This document shows, piece after piece, positions 53,447 through 59,825 of a DNA stretch of 59,825 nt. The stretch is taken from NCBI GenBank assembly GCA_002327865.1, contig DCUQ01000038.1, positions 1-59,825 of the forward strand. The letters are read 5' to 3'. This DNA comes from Syntrophaceae bacterium UBA2210. Its GTDB lineage: Bacteria > Desulfobacterota > Syntrophia > Syntrophales > UBA2210. The position numbers and the translations under genes were made by a program. Under the pieces are notes generated by a model. The model was given only the letters and a program-made list of their open reading frames with translations, made no database searches and was not told the DNA's origin. Within the stretch, counting starts at the first letter, position 1. The number at the start of each line of letters is the position of its first letter.

Positions 53447-54489
53447 CAAAAATGGAACCTGGCGCCTTAACAGACATGGCGGGTCAATCCGTAGATTGTG
53501 AGGAAATGGGTGCGTTTATTGCAGGATTGCAGAAGGACAATGGAGAAATTCCGTGGTCGAAAGGGGGTAAGACCGATCCATGGGATCATGTCGAAAGTGC
53601 CATGGGACTCGGCGTGGCCGGATATCTCGGCGAAGCCGCGCGCGCCTATGAATGGATGGCCGGATCACAGCTTGCCGATGGAAGCTGGTGGTCGGCGTAT
53701 CGCGATGGTGCCCCGGAAGACAGAACCAGGGATGCCAATTTTTCCTCTTATATAGCGGTGGGTGTGTTCCATTACTATCTGCTTACACGGGATGTCGCCT
53801 TTCTCGAGGATATGTGGCCCGTATTGAGTGCCGGTATCGATTATGCGATCAGCCTCCAGGCGCCGACCGGTGAAATCTACTGGGCCAGAAATAAGGACGG
53901 CGTTATAGACCGAATGGCTCTCCTTACCGGTTCCAGTTCCGTATATATGAGCATCAAATGCGCTCTGGCCGTCGCTTCGCTTTTGGGTAAGGATAATCCA
54001 GGCTGGAGGCGCGCGTTTGAGAAACTGGGCAACGCGATCCGCCATCTTCCGAATCACTTCAACATGATCAAGTCCCGTTATTCCATGGACTGGTATTATC
54101 CTGTTCTATGCGGCGCGATTACGGGTACCGAAGCAGAAAGGCGGATTGACAGATCATGGGCGAAGTTTGTGAAACCGCGGTGGGGAGTCCGGTGCGTATC
54201 GGACCAGCCCTGGGTGACGATGGCCGAAACATCCGAACTGGTGATAACGCTCGCCGCCGTCGGAAGATATGAAGAGGCGCGCCTGATCTTCGGTTATTTG
54301 AAAGACAAGAAATACGATGACGGATCATATTGGATGGGGATTACCTTTCCTGACGCGGTCATATGGCCCGAAGAACGGACATCATGGACAGCCGCATCCG
54401 TATTGCTGGCCTATGATGCGCTCAACGGTCTGACTCCCGCAGGCAGCCTGTTCAATCATGAATTCTGGGAACACATGAATATAGAGTAA
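53443..54489 (+). CDS. alpha/alpha-toroid protein (prenyltransferase-like or glycoside-hydrolase-like)
   Basis: The 348-residue protein has the repeated helical-pair pattern of alpha/alpha toroids: QKDNGEIPWSKGGK, GLGVAGYLGEAARAYEWMAGSQLADGSWW, FSSYIAVGVFHYYLLTRD, LAVASLLGK, and a final KKYDDGSYWMG. The QxxxGSWW and DGSYW repeats resemble QW-type repeats of prenyltransferases and terpene cyclases. The DDxxD or DxDD catalytic motifs are not visible, so a six-hairpin glycosidase-like or non-catalytic role is equally possible. Its start overlaps the methyltransferase stop (ATGA), so it belongs to the cassette. No signal peptide; cytosolic. Function unknown. Confidence 0.72.
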   Translation: MTKMEPGALTDMAGQSVDCEEMGAFIAGLQKDNGEIPWSKGGKTDPWDHVESAMGLGVAGYLGEAARAYEWMAGSQLADGSWWSAYRDGAPEDRTRDANFSSYIAVGVFHYYLLTRDVAFLEDMWPVLSAGIDYAISLQAPTGEIYWARNKDGVIDRMALLTGSSSVYMSIKCALAVASLLGKDNPGWRRAFEKLGNAIRHLPNHFNMIKSRYSMDWYYPVLCGAITGTEAERRIDRSWAKFVKPRWGVRCVSDQPWVTMAETSELVITLAAVGRYEEARLIFGYLKDKKYDDGSYWMGITFPDAVIWPEERTSWTAASVLLAYDALNGLTPAGSLFNHEFWEHMNIE

Positions 54490-54504
54490 AGAGTGTAGGC
54501 CTTA

Positions 54505-54519
54505 CCCCCCCCTTTTTTT
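54505..54519 (+). repeat. C8-T7 homopolymer tract between cassette genes
   Basis: Eight C residues run into seven T residues in the 55-bp gap between the toroid gene stop and the acyltransferase GTG. Homopolymers of this length are prone to slippage. It lies outside both reading frames. Confidence 0.8.
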
Positions 54520-54544
54520 ATTAGAAAAACGAGAGGAGCGTTTT

Positions 54545-55267
54545 GTGAAGAGAGATCATCGTCCCTATTTACTCAAGCATCTGGATATCGGGTTTCAGAA
54601 ATGGTACGTAAATCACTTCCTTCGTCCGCAGTTTGAGCATCTGGGAAGGAGAGCCACATTCATGAAACCCTGGCACGTGGAAATATTCGGGGGTCCCGTG
54701 TCGCTGGGCGATTATGCGAATGTGATTGCCTCCCCGGATAAAAAGGTGAGATTTACGATATGGCCCGAGTTCGGTGAGAAGGGGCGCATAAAGATAGGAG
54801 ACTACTGCCTGATATGTCCCGGTGTAAGGATCAGCGCGGCCACGGAGATAATCATGGGAAACAGTTGCATGATCGCTCAGGGAGCCTGCATAACGGATTC
54901 TGACTGGCACGGTATCTATGACCGTAGTATGCCGATAGGTCAGGCTGAAGCGGTCGGTATCGGAGACAACGTCTGGATAGGAGACAGCGCTATTATCTGC
55001 AAGGGGGTGAATATAGGGGATAACAGCATAATAGGGGCGGGTTCCGTGGTCACGAAGGATATACCTCCGAATGTAATAGCCGCCGGTAATCCCTCGGTTG
55101 TCGTCCGTGCGCTTGATACAAACAGGCACATAAAGACGCGCGCCGAATGGTTCTCCGATCCGAAGTGTCTGGCAAAGCAGTTTCGCGAAATCGACCGTGA
55201 CGCACTCAAAGGTAACACGATACTCGGATGGCTGCGATCGATACTGTTTCCTTCAAATGGTGACTGA
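54545..55267 (+). CDS. left-handed beta-helix acyltransferase (hexapeptide repeat)
   Basis: The 240-residue protein has hexapeptide repeats (IKIGDYCLICPGVRISAATEIIMGNSCMIAQGACI in part, then VGIGDNVWIGDSAIICKGVNIGDNSIIGAGSVV in part) forming a left-handed beta-helix, and the loop ITDSDWHGIYDR with the catalytic histidine between coils. Trimeric acetyl- or acyltransferases share this fold. The N-terminal RPYLLKHLDIGFQKWYVNHFLRPQFEHLG region is a subfamily extension. Translation begins at a GTG with AGGAG six bases upstream. It closes the GT4–methyltransferase–toroid cassette and presumably acylates the same glycoconjugate; donor acyl group unknown. Confidence 0.87.
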   Translation: MKRDHRPYLLKHLDIGFQKWYVNHFLRPQFEHLGRRATFMKPWHVEIFGGPVSLGDYANVIASPDKKVRFTIWPEFGEKGRIKIGDYCLICPGVRISAATEIIMGNSCMIAQGACITDSDWHGIYDRSMPIGQAEAVGIGDNVWIGDSAIICKGVNIGDNSIIGAGSVVTKDIPPNVIAAGNPSVVVRALDTNRHIKTRAEWFSDPKCLAKQFREIDRDALKGNTILGWLRSILFPSNGD

Positions 55268-55332
55268 CAGAGAACACGGAAAGAAAATTCCAGCATGCGA
55301 AACAGCCGAAAATCCCCCGCAACCCGTTACGT

Positions 55333-55374
55333 ACGCTTCAACCGGCAGTAAGTAATGTATTGTTGCCGGTGCGT
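55333..55374. terminator. hairpin between convergent acyltransferase and small membrane protein genes
   Basis: ACCGGCA (55341–55347) pairs with TGCCGGT (55364–55370) and the outer ACGC (55333–55336) with GCGT (55371–55374), giving an interrupted 11-bp stem. It lies between two 3' ends and may stop transcription from either side. No clear T run follows. Confidence 0.45.
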
Positions 55375-55378
55375 TAAC

Positions 55379-55618
55379 TCACCGTTTTTTAAGCCCGCTT
55401 CTTACCTTCTGAATCCGTTTTTTGAACAAAGGCTGATATATAAACCAGAACAGCGCAAGCCAGATAAAAAGTATCGCCACCAGGTATTCGCTGTCCGCGA
55501 AGATCTTCTTTAAATAAAAAAGTCCGATAAATACGATAATTATCCCTGCAACGGTAAAGGGAAGTCCGGCCTTAATGAACAAAAGCAGATTATTCGTAGC
55601 TTCTTTTTTCCATCCCAT
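55379..55618 (-). CDS. small two-helix membrane protein of unknown function
   Basis: The 79-residue protein has two hydrophobic helices (about residues 16–36 and 43–62 of the predicted protein) and a strongly basic C-terminal tail ending KKRIQKVRSGLKKR. I do not recognise a family. An ATG 30 bp upstream is possible but has no ribosome site; the one chosen has AAGGTG about ten bases upstream. It is a single gene between the acyltransferase (convergent) and the NCS2-like permease gene (upstream on the same strand, 125 bp away). Treat as a hypothetical inner-membrane protein. Confidence 0.6.
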   Translation of the reverse strand: MGWKKEATNNLLLFIKAGLPFTVAGIIIVFIGLFYLKKIFADSEYLVAILFIWLALFWFIYQPLFKKRIQKVRSGLKKR

Positions 55619-55773
55619 CTCAGAGCACCTTTGATCGAGAGTTCTCATTATGCAATATTTCCCTTTTTACAGAACGTTCTGGTTAAGACGGCCAGACTTT
55701 CCAGCAGCGAGCCTGGCCGATTTACTAACCACGTAAAGCACCCCGTGTTGTATGAATTCTACTTACCCTTCTT

Positions 55774-57147
55774 TTACTTTTCTTCATGGCCGAATTCCAG
55801 CAGGAAGAACAGTATCGCGCCGATAATAAGAGCCAACGTAGGTCCGGACCAGAACGCGCTGTGCCAGAGTTTTACATAGTTGGCTGAAACCAGGGCAGCG
55901 CCCATAATACCCGCGATGCCTCGCTGCACATTGTTTTTACACATGGCGAAAGCAATATACACACAGAGATACCCTTGGATCAAAAGGGTCAAACCGAACC
56001 CTATCAGCTTGCCAGGGATAATAATCTGTACTATCGGGTGGAAAAGCATCGCAATGCTCATACCCCAGAAGATGGAGGTGGCACCACCCCAGAAAGAGGG
56101 TTCCTGTTTCGGTGTTGAATTTACAAACCGGTTCACAACCAGCGCCTGTCCGCCTGTCCACTGAGGACCACACAGCGGAAGATAAGTGATAAATAACCCC
56201 ATAAAAAGATTACGGATGGATGTGATGATATGATTTCTCGGGACTTCAAAAACGACGTTTTCGTCCTTCCTGACATCGTTGGCGTTATCAATCATGGCCT
56301 GCAGCACTACAATGTCTCCGAAAGCAAGGACATATGCTACAATGGCAAGGGAGATCGCGGCGACCCACATACCAGCTGAAGGCATTCCCACCCCGATCGC
56401 GCTGAATGTGCCTAACATTTCTCCAAAAGGCATCTGGATGATAAAGTGATCGAATATTCCCTTGGGCGGAGGGATTTCTCCCGTGACAAGTCCCACGATA
56501 TACCCTATCACAAATCCGGGCGCGATACCGAAACTGGCAACCCACGCAAACCAGCCGTGTACTTTCCGGTAATGAATCGCCCTGATGGAGAACAGGATGA
56601 AGAAGCTTCCAAGTGAGGCAATAACAAAGGCAATTGGCATTTTACCCATAAAGGGCTGGCCGGGATCAAAAATCCTCATAAGAGACGCAAAACCGGCGCC
56701 GAGGAGAATACCGGCACGCATGGAAATCGGGAAATGCATGAATACATATTTCGCGATACCGGATACCCCCAAAACGAGAAAAATCAATCCTACGAGTATC
56801 TGCAAGGCCACGAGTGCCATGATCCTTTCGGGGCCTGCAGGATAATCGGTCAGGTAGGTAATGTAAAGCGGAATACCGGCGGTAATCCAGCCTGCGACGG
56901 ATGGATCGCCAAAAGATGTATGCAACAGATAAAGAAAGTTATTGATGACGACCATGAGAACGGCGACTTCGATAGGCATGTCAAGTACCTGAACCATGGC
57001 AGCTGTAATACCAAGAGGTATGCAGCTCAATATCGCGCCCTGGATAAAATCCTGGTACTCTATTCGGTAGTGGATAAAAGGTAATCTAAGCTTAAGTGCA
57101 CCCCCGATATACGGTAACTCTTTCCCGGTTACTTTTGTATCATTCAT
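55774..57147 (-). CDS. NCS2/xanthine-uracil-permease-like transporter
   Basis: The 457-residue polytopic protein has about 12–14 hydrophobic helices and resembles the NCS2 (nucleobase-ascorbate) / SulP superfamily: GDPSVAGWITAGIPLYI in an early helix, PISMRAGILLGAGFASLM, and LCGPQWTGGQALVVNRF in the transport core. The usual NCS2 signature is not exact, so the substrate is uncertain (nucleobase, anion or organic acid). AGGAGGG precedes the ATG. It has no co-directional partner gene. An imperfect 53-bp tandem repeat lies 145–260 bp upstream and may be an operator. Confidence 0.75.
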   Translation of the reverse strand: MNDTKVTGKELPYIGGALKLRLPFIHYRIEYQDFIQGAILSCIPLGITAAMVQVLDMPIEVAVLMVVINNFLYLLHTSFGDPSVAGWITAGIPLYITYLTDYPAGPERIMALVALQILVGLIFLVLGVSGIAKYVFMHFPISMRAGILLGAGFASLMRIFDPGQPFMGKMPIAFVIASLGSFFILFSIRAIHYRKVHGWFAWVASFGIAPGFVIGYIVGLVTGEIPPPKGIFDHFIIQMPFGEMLGTFSAIGVGMPSAGMWVAAISLAIVAYVLAFGDIVVLQAMIDNANDVRKDENVVFEVPRNHIITSIRNLFMGLFITYLPLCGPQWTGGQALVVNRFVNSTPKQEPSFWGGATSIFWGMSIAMLFHPIVQIIIPGKLIGFGLTLLIQGYLCVYIAFAMCKNNVQRGIAGIMGAALVSANYVKLWHSAFWSGPTLALIIGAILFFLLEFGHEEK

Positions 57148-57750
57148 ACCTTAACCCTCCTTATTGTATTTTTAAAGATACCCGGCTGTTTTATGTGCTG
57201 GAAACATCAGTTGATATATGATGTCGTCTTCAAAAAACAGCCACTCCACCAATAAGACCACTCGTGAAAAGTCCTCGGATGAGCGATTAAGAGAATTGAT
57301 TTTTAAAAATACCAGAGCGATTGTGGGTATGAATTTCAGTTGATGAGTAATGGGGAGAATTGATTTTCAATAAATCCAGGGCGATTGCGAGTATGAATTT
57401 CAGTTGATCCGACTTCTCGCGATTCTCGGTTTTTCTCACGACGATCGGTTCATTGTCAAGAAAATATTTCAAAATTGGTATTTAAAATTTTCAAAACAAG
57501 TATACGTTTTGTTTTTAAAGTTTTTAATAATAAGCGCTGTGCTTGTTGACCCGGGGCTCACGTTTCTGCAAGTGAAGATAAAAGGTAGTATAGCTGTTCG
57601 AAGCGTTACGAGAGGTAATTGAGAGGGTAGCAATCCCGGATCGATCTGATGGAAAATATTTCGGAACAGCCGGGATATTGTCAGGTGCTTTTGAACCGTA
57701 CCACGATTCATGCCTTAGCATAACACGATTGCACGAAGAAAATATCACTA
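57148..57750. other. intergenic region upstream of the permease, downstream of rarA
   Basis: About 600 bp, AT-rich in the middle (57460–57540), hold no supported gene on either strand. Besides the tandem 53-bp repeat there is a short inverted repeat CAAAAC / GTTTTG around AAGTATAC (57492–57511). The right part is the transcript end of rarA. A promoter for the permease must lie in the left part, but no good boxes were found. Confidence 0.5.
57292..57408 (-). repeat. imperfect tandem direct repeat (2 x 53 bp, 64-bp period)
   Basis: Two 53-bp copies (57292–57344 and 57356–57408) begin AGAATTGATTTT and end GTATGAATTTCAGTTGAT, with about ten mismatches between them and an 11-bp spacer. They lie upstream of the permease gene. 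Such a tandem pair could bind a regulator. Confidence 0.75.
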
Positions 57751-59103
57751 TCAACGAGAGGAGTCGTTGTCGTTGCGTTGATTTTTTTTCCTGATACTGC
57801 GCCATCTTTCCATTCTGTCTTTAATGATCTTCTCATACCCCCTGCCTGCAGGAGAATAGTAAGCTCGGTCCCGGAGTGTCTCCGGAAGATACTCCTGGGG
57901 AACGTAAGCGTCCGGAAAGTTATGGGCATATTTATAGTCCCTGCCGTAGCCGAGATCCTTCATGAGCCTCGTAGGTGCGTTTCTTATATGGAGCGGTACT
58001 GGAAGAGAACCTGTCTTTCGTATATCCTCTTTCACCATTCCGAAACCGGTATACAGGGCATTACTCTTAGGGGCGGTTGCGAGATAGACTGCTGCCTGTG
58101 CAAGAGAAAGTTCCCCTTCAGGAAGCCCGATAAGCTGAAATGCCTGCAGCGCGGATACCGCAACACCAAGTGCCGCCGGATCGGCGTTTCCCACATCCTC
58201 GGAAGCAAACCGTATCATCCTGCGGAGGATAAAAAGAGGGTCTTCGCCTGCCTCCAGCATACGCCCCAGCCAGTAGAGGGCGGCATCAGGATCACTTCCC
58301 CTGAGGCTCTTATGAAGAGCCGATATCAGATTATAATGTTCCTCACCCTTCTTGTCGTACTGGAGGGCTTTTTTTTGAAGCGCCTCTTCTACCGTTGCGA
58401 GGGTGATTTTTCCCCCCTCCTTGACAAGTGACGCTGCCGCTTCCAGGTTGTTGAGCACCGCGCGTGCGTCTCCGTCCGCTGTCCATACCATATGGTCGCG
58501 GGCATCGTCATCCACCGACAGGGAAAGATTGCCGAAACCCCGCTCCTTATCTTCCAGAGCGTGCAGCAGAATGGCGGTCAGATCCTCCGGGGAGTAGGGG
58601 TCGAGCACGATGACGCGTGCTCTGGAGAGAAGGGGGGATATAACCTCGAAAGAAGGATTCTCGGTGGTGGCACCGATAAGGGTGATCAAGCCGCTTTCGA
58701 CATGAGGAAGAAAAGCATCCTGCTGTGCCTTGTTAAAACGATGAATCTCGTCGACGAAAAGTATGGTTCTTTTCCCGTGATAGCGAAGCTGTGCCTTCGC
58801 CTCTTCTATGGTTGACTTGATTTCCTTGACACCGGAAAGAACGGCGGAAATCGCCTCGAAATGAGACTTTGTCTCATGGGCAATAATACGTGCCAGCGTC
58901 GTCTTGCCGGAGCCGGGCGGGCCCCAGAAGATCAGCGACGGCACCTCGCCGGATTCCAGGATCTTGCGCAGCACCCGGCCGGAGCCGATCAGATGCTCCT
59001 GGCCCACTACCTCGTCCAGGGTGCGGGGCCGCATCCGGTCGGCCAGGGGCACGGATTTGGCCTCGGCTGATCTATCGGGAAATATTTCGGTCTGGTCAGT
59101 CAT
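57751..59103 (-). CDS. rarA: replication-associated recombination protein RarA (MgsA)
   Basis: RarA is a tetrameric AAA+ clamp-loader-like ATPase at stalled replication forks. The 450-residue protein has Walker [11 protein letters not shown] (61–70), Walker [20 protein letters not shown], sensor 1 [11 protein letters not shown], and the C-terminal tetramerisation domain with [14 protein letters not shown] and [20 protein letters not shown], typical of the family. The C-terminal tail is longer and charged ([16 protein letters not shown]). It is read toward the permease gene and stands alone. No anomalies. Confidence 0.95.
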   Translation of the reverse strand: MTDQTEIFPDRSAEAKSVPLADRMRPRTLDEVVGQEHLIGSGRVLRKILESGEVPSLIFWGPPGSGKTTLARIIAHETKSHFEAISAVLSGVKEIKSTIEEAKAQLRYHGKRTILFVDEIHRFNKAQQDAFLPHVESGLITLIGATTENPSFEVISPLLSRARVIVLDPYSPEDLTAILLHALEDKERGFGNLSLSVDDDARDHMVWTADGDARAVLNNLEAAASLVKEGGKITLATVEEALQKKALQYDKKGEEHYNLISALHKSLRGSDPDAALYWLGRMLEAGEDPLFILRRMIRFASEDVGNADPAALGVAVSALQAFQLIGLPEGELSLAQAAVYLATAPKSNALYTGFGMVKEDIRKTGSLPVPLHIRNAPTRLMKDLGYGRDYKYAHNFPDAYVPQEYLPETLRDRAYYSPAGRGYEKIIKDRMERWRSIRKKNQRNDNDSSR

Positions 59104-59228
59104 GATTACTTTGATATTTGAAAATATGGATTTCTTAAATTATTTCCAGCTCTCCGCAGTCAAGTTTTACCTAATTGCCCTAAAACATGGTTCTTTCCCG
59201 CTTTCTCTTATAACACCTCTCCCTTTAT

Positions 59229-59249
59229 CCCTCCCCGGTTCGGGGAGGG
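59229..59249. repeat. perfect 9-bp hairpin (CCCTCCCCG / CGGGGAGGG)
   Basis: A GTT loop joins two perfectly pairing 9-base arms. The flanking AACACCTCTCCCTTTATCC resembles the flanks of the other hairpins further right, suggesting a common repeat family. Confidence 0.8.
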
Positions 59250-59473
59250 TAGGGTCTGAAGTTTTAGGGGACGGCAAACTAATGTGATCAATAGTAATAC
59301 GTCTTCAACCCGCTGTTTTGTTATCACTAAGACTGTTACACCAGCAGCGCCGACCGTAGCCGCCCCACTTCATAAGTAAAGCAAGTTGCTCTTCTCAGTG
59401 CAGGCTCTAAGACCCAGCTTTACCTGTAAATTCTTACAGTTAAAGTTAAGTAGCCCAGGCGTCCAAATGGGGT

Positions 59474-59603
59474 CCGGGGGCACAGTGCGAATAACTACGG
59501 AAAACAATATATAAACTATCACTGCTTCGCAGTGTGTGCTCTTTTCGTTAAATTGTTGTTGTTTATATAAGCAGTTCATTAATCGCTTAGCCCTGTGCCC
59601 CCG
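59474..59603. repeat. nested palindrome, 130 bp
   Basis: Three inverted repeats are nested around one axis. The outer arms CCGGGGGCACAG and CTGTGCCCCCGG (12 bp, perfect) lie at the two ends. Inside are TATATAAAC (59509–59517) and GTTTATATA. A separate hairpin CACTGC-TTC-GCAGTG (59520–59534) lies between the inner arms. The whole could fold as a branched RNA or be a miniature transposable element. Confidence 0.75.
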
Positions 59604-59613
59604 GCGGGTCTTT

Positions 59614-59639
59614 CGCCCTTTCTGCCCGGACAGAAAGGG
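59614..59639. repeat. perfect 10-bp hairpin (GCCCTTTCTG / CAGAAAGGGC)
   Basis: A CCCGGA loop joins two perfectly complementary 10-base arms, ten bases after the nested palindrome. It ends in AGAGAAAATATA rather than a T run. Confidence 0.8.
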
Positions 59640-59730
59640 CAGAGAAAATATATAAACGCATATTTACACGATTCTTTTAATGTACTGTGATCAAATTAAA
59701 TTTCATCTGCGTGTTTAATTCATCACCAAA

Positions 59731-59753
59731 CCCTTCTCTTGCTAAGAGAAGGG
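59731..59753. repeat. perfect 10-bp hairpin (CCCTTCTCTT / AAGAGAAGGG)
   Basis: The arms are joined by GCT and flanked by AAA and AATAAAGGGTTGAG. This layout recurs in the next palindrome and in the one at 59229, so they look like members of one repeat family. Confidence 0.8.
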
Positions 59754-59794
59754 AATAAAGGGTTGAGTTTAGTTGCTATTTTAGACCACCCCTT

Positions 59795-59816
59795 CCCCTC
59801 CTTGATCAAGGAGGGG
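59795..59816. repeat. perfect 22-bp palindrome (CCCCTCCTTGA / TCAAGGAGGGG)
   Basis: The two 11-base halves are exact reverse complements with no loop, a TGATCA core in the middle, followed by ATTAAGGGG at the window edge. It resembles the other pyrimidine-rich repeats of this stretch. Confidence 0.85.
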
Positions 59817-59825
59817 ATTAAGGGG

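Larger units (their letters stand above)
59104..59825. other. palindrome-rich non-coding right end
   Basis: About 720 bp after the rarA start contain no supported gene. A possible rarA -35 box (TTGACT on the minus strand, near 59158–59163) lacks a clear -10. The rest is dominated by perfect inverted repeats, listed separately. The pattern resembles dispersed repeat elements rather than an insertion sequence, and no transposase reading frame is present. Confidence 0.6.

Noticed and set aside
53443..54489. Terpene cyclase or true prenyltransferase call for the toroid protein
   Set aside because: QW-like repeats are present, but I see neither a DDxxD nor a DxDD catalytic motif, so the enzymatic name is not justified.
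59104..59825. Insertion sequence at the right end
   Set aside because: The inverted repeats have no transposase frame between them and differ from typical IS termini; they are better described as dispersed palindromic repeats.

Overview
The window looks like chromosomal DNA of a Gram-negative, LPS-bearing anaerobe. It most resembles the Desulfobacterota (former Deltaproteobacteria, Syntrophia/Geobacter-like). This placement is inferred from gene content: the DUF4390–NtrY–NtrX neighbourhood, queH, an oxygen-sensitive 2-hydroxyacyl-CoA dehydratase with its activator, a PflX-like radical SAM enzyme, lpxC and lolA. No 16S sequence is present to settle it. Base composition is moderate and even, codon use is uniform, and I see no prophage, transposase, CRISPR array or tRNA gene.

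Left part (1–9674, + strand): the 3' end of 23S rRNA, 5S rRNA and a strong terminator are followed by yebC, ruvC, ruvA, ruvB, queH, lpxC, a DUF4390 protein and an NtrY/NtrX-type sensor kinase and sigma-54 activator. Facing it (9693–17310, – strand) is a tightly overlapping seven-gene operon for 4-amino-4-deoxy-L-arabinose (Ara4N) modification of lipid A. It is headed by a YbhN-like integral membrane protein, followed by arnT, arnB, arnC, a split arnA (two genes) and arnD. No arnE or arnF is present.

Middle (17400–45000): a DUF3568 lipoprotein and a LonB-type protease come first. Then a sigma-54 promoter of near-consensus sequence precedes amtB-glnK. After these lie a PPC-domain protein, a two-helix K+ channel, a stand-alone GMP-synthetase ATP-PPase, a DUF4382 lipoprotein, a DUF3795 protein, a GT14 glycosyltransferase and three redox/flavin genes. 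A housekeeping stretch follows: nadD-proA, a patatin/radical-SAM pair, lolA, ilvE, comM, a BON lipoprotein, murI, a GYD protein, tsaC and purE.

Right part (44300–59825): a CoA-ester catabolic module comprises a nitroreductase, an enoyl-CoA hydratase, a divergent acyl-CoA ligase, two 2-hydroxyacyl-CoA dehydratase subunits and one activator ATPase. Next is a compact four-gene cassette (GT4 glycosyltransferase, methyltransferase, alpha/alpha-toroid protein, left-handed beta-helix acyltransferase) that looks like a pathway for an acylated or methylated glycoconjugate I cannot name. An orphan NCS2-like permease and rarA follow. The window ends in about 700 bp of non-coding DNA crowded with perfect palindromes.

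The parts most worth a second look are the four-gene glycoconjugate cassette, the arn operon with a possible replacement flippase, the dehydratase module, the solitary GMPS ATP-PPase and the palindrome-rich right end.
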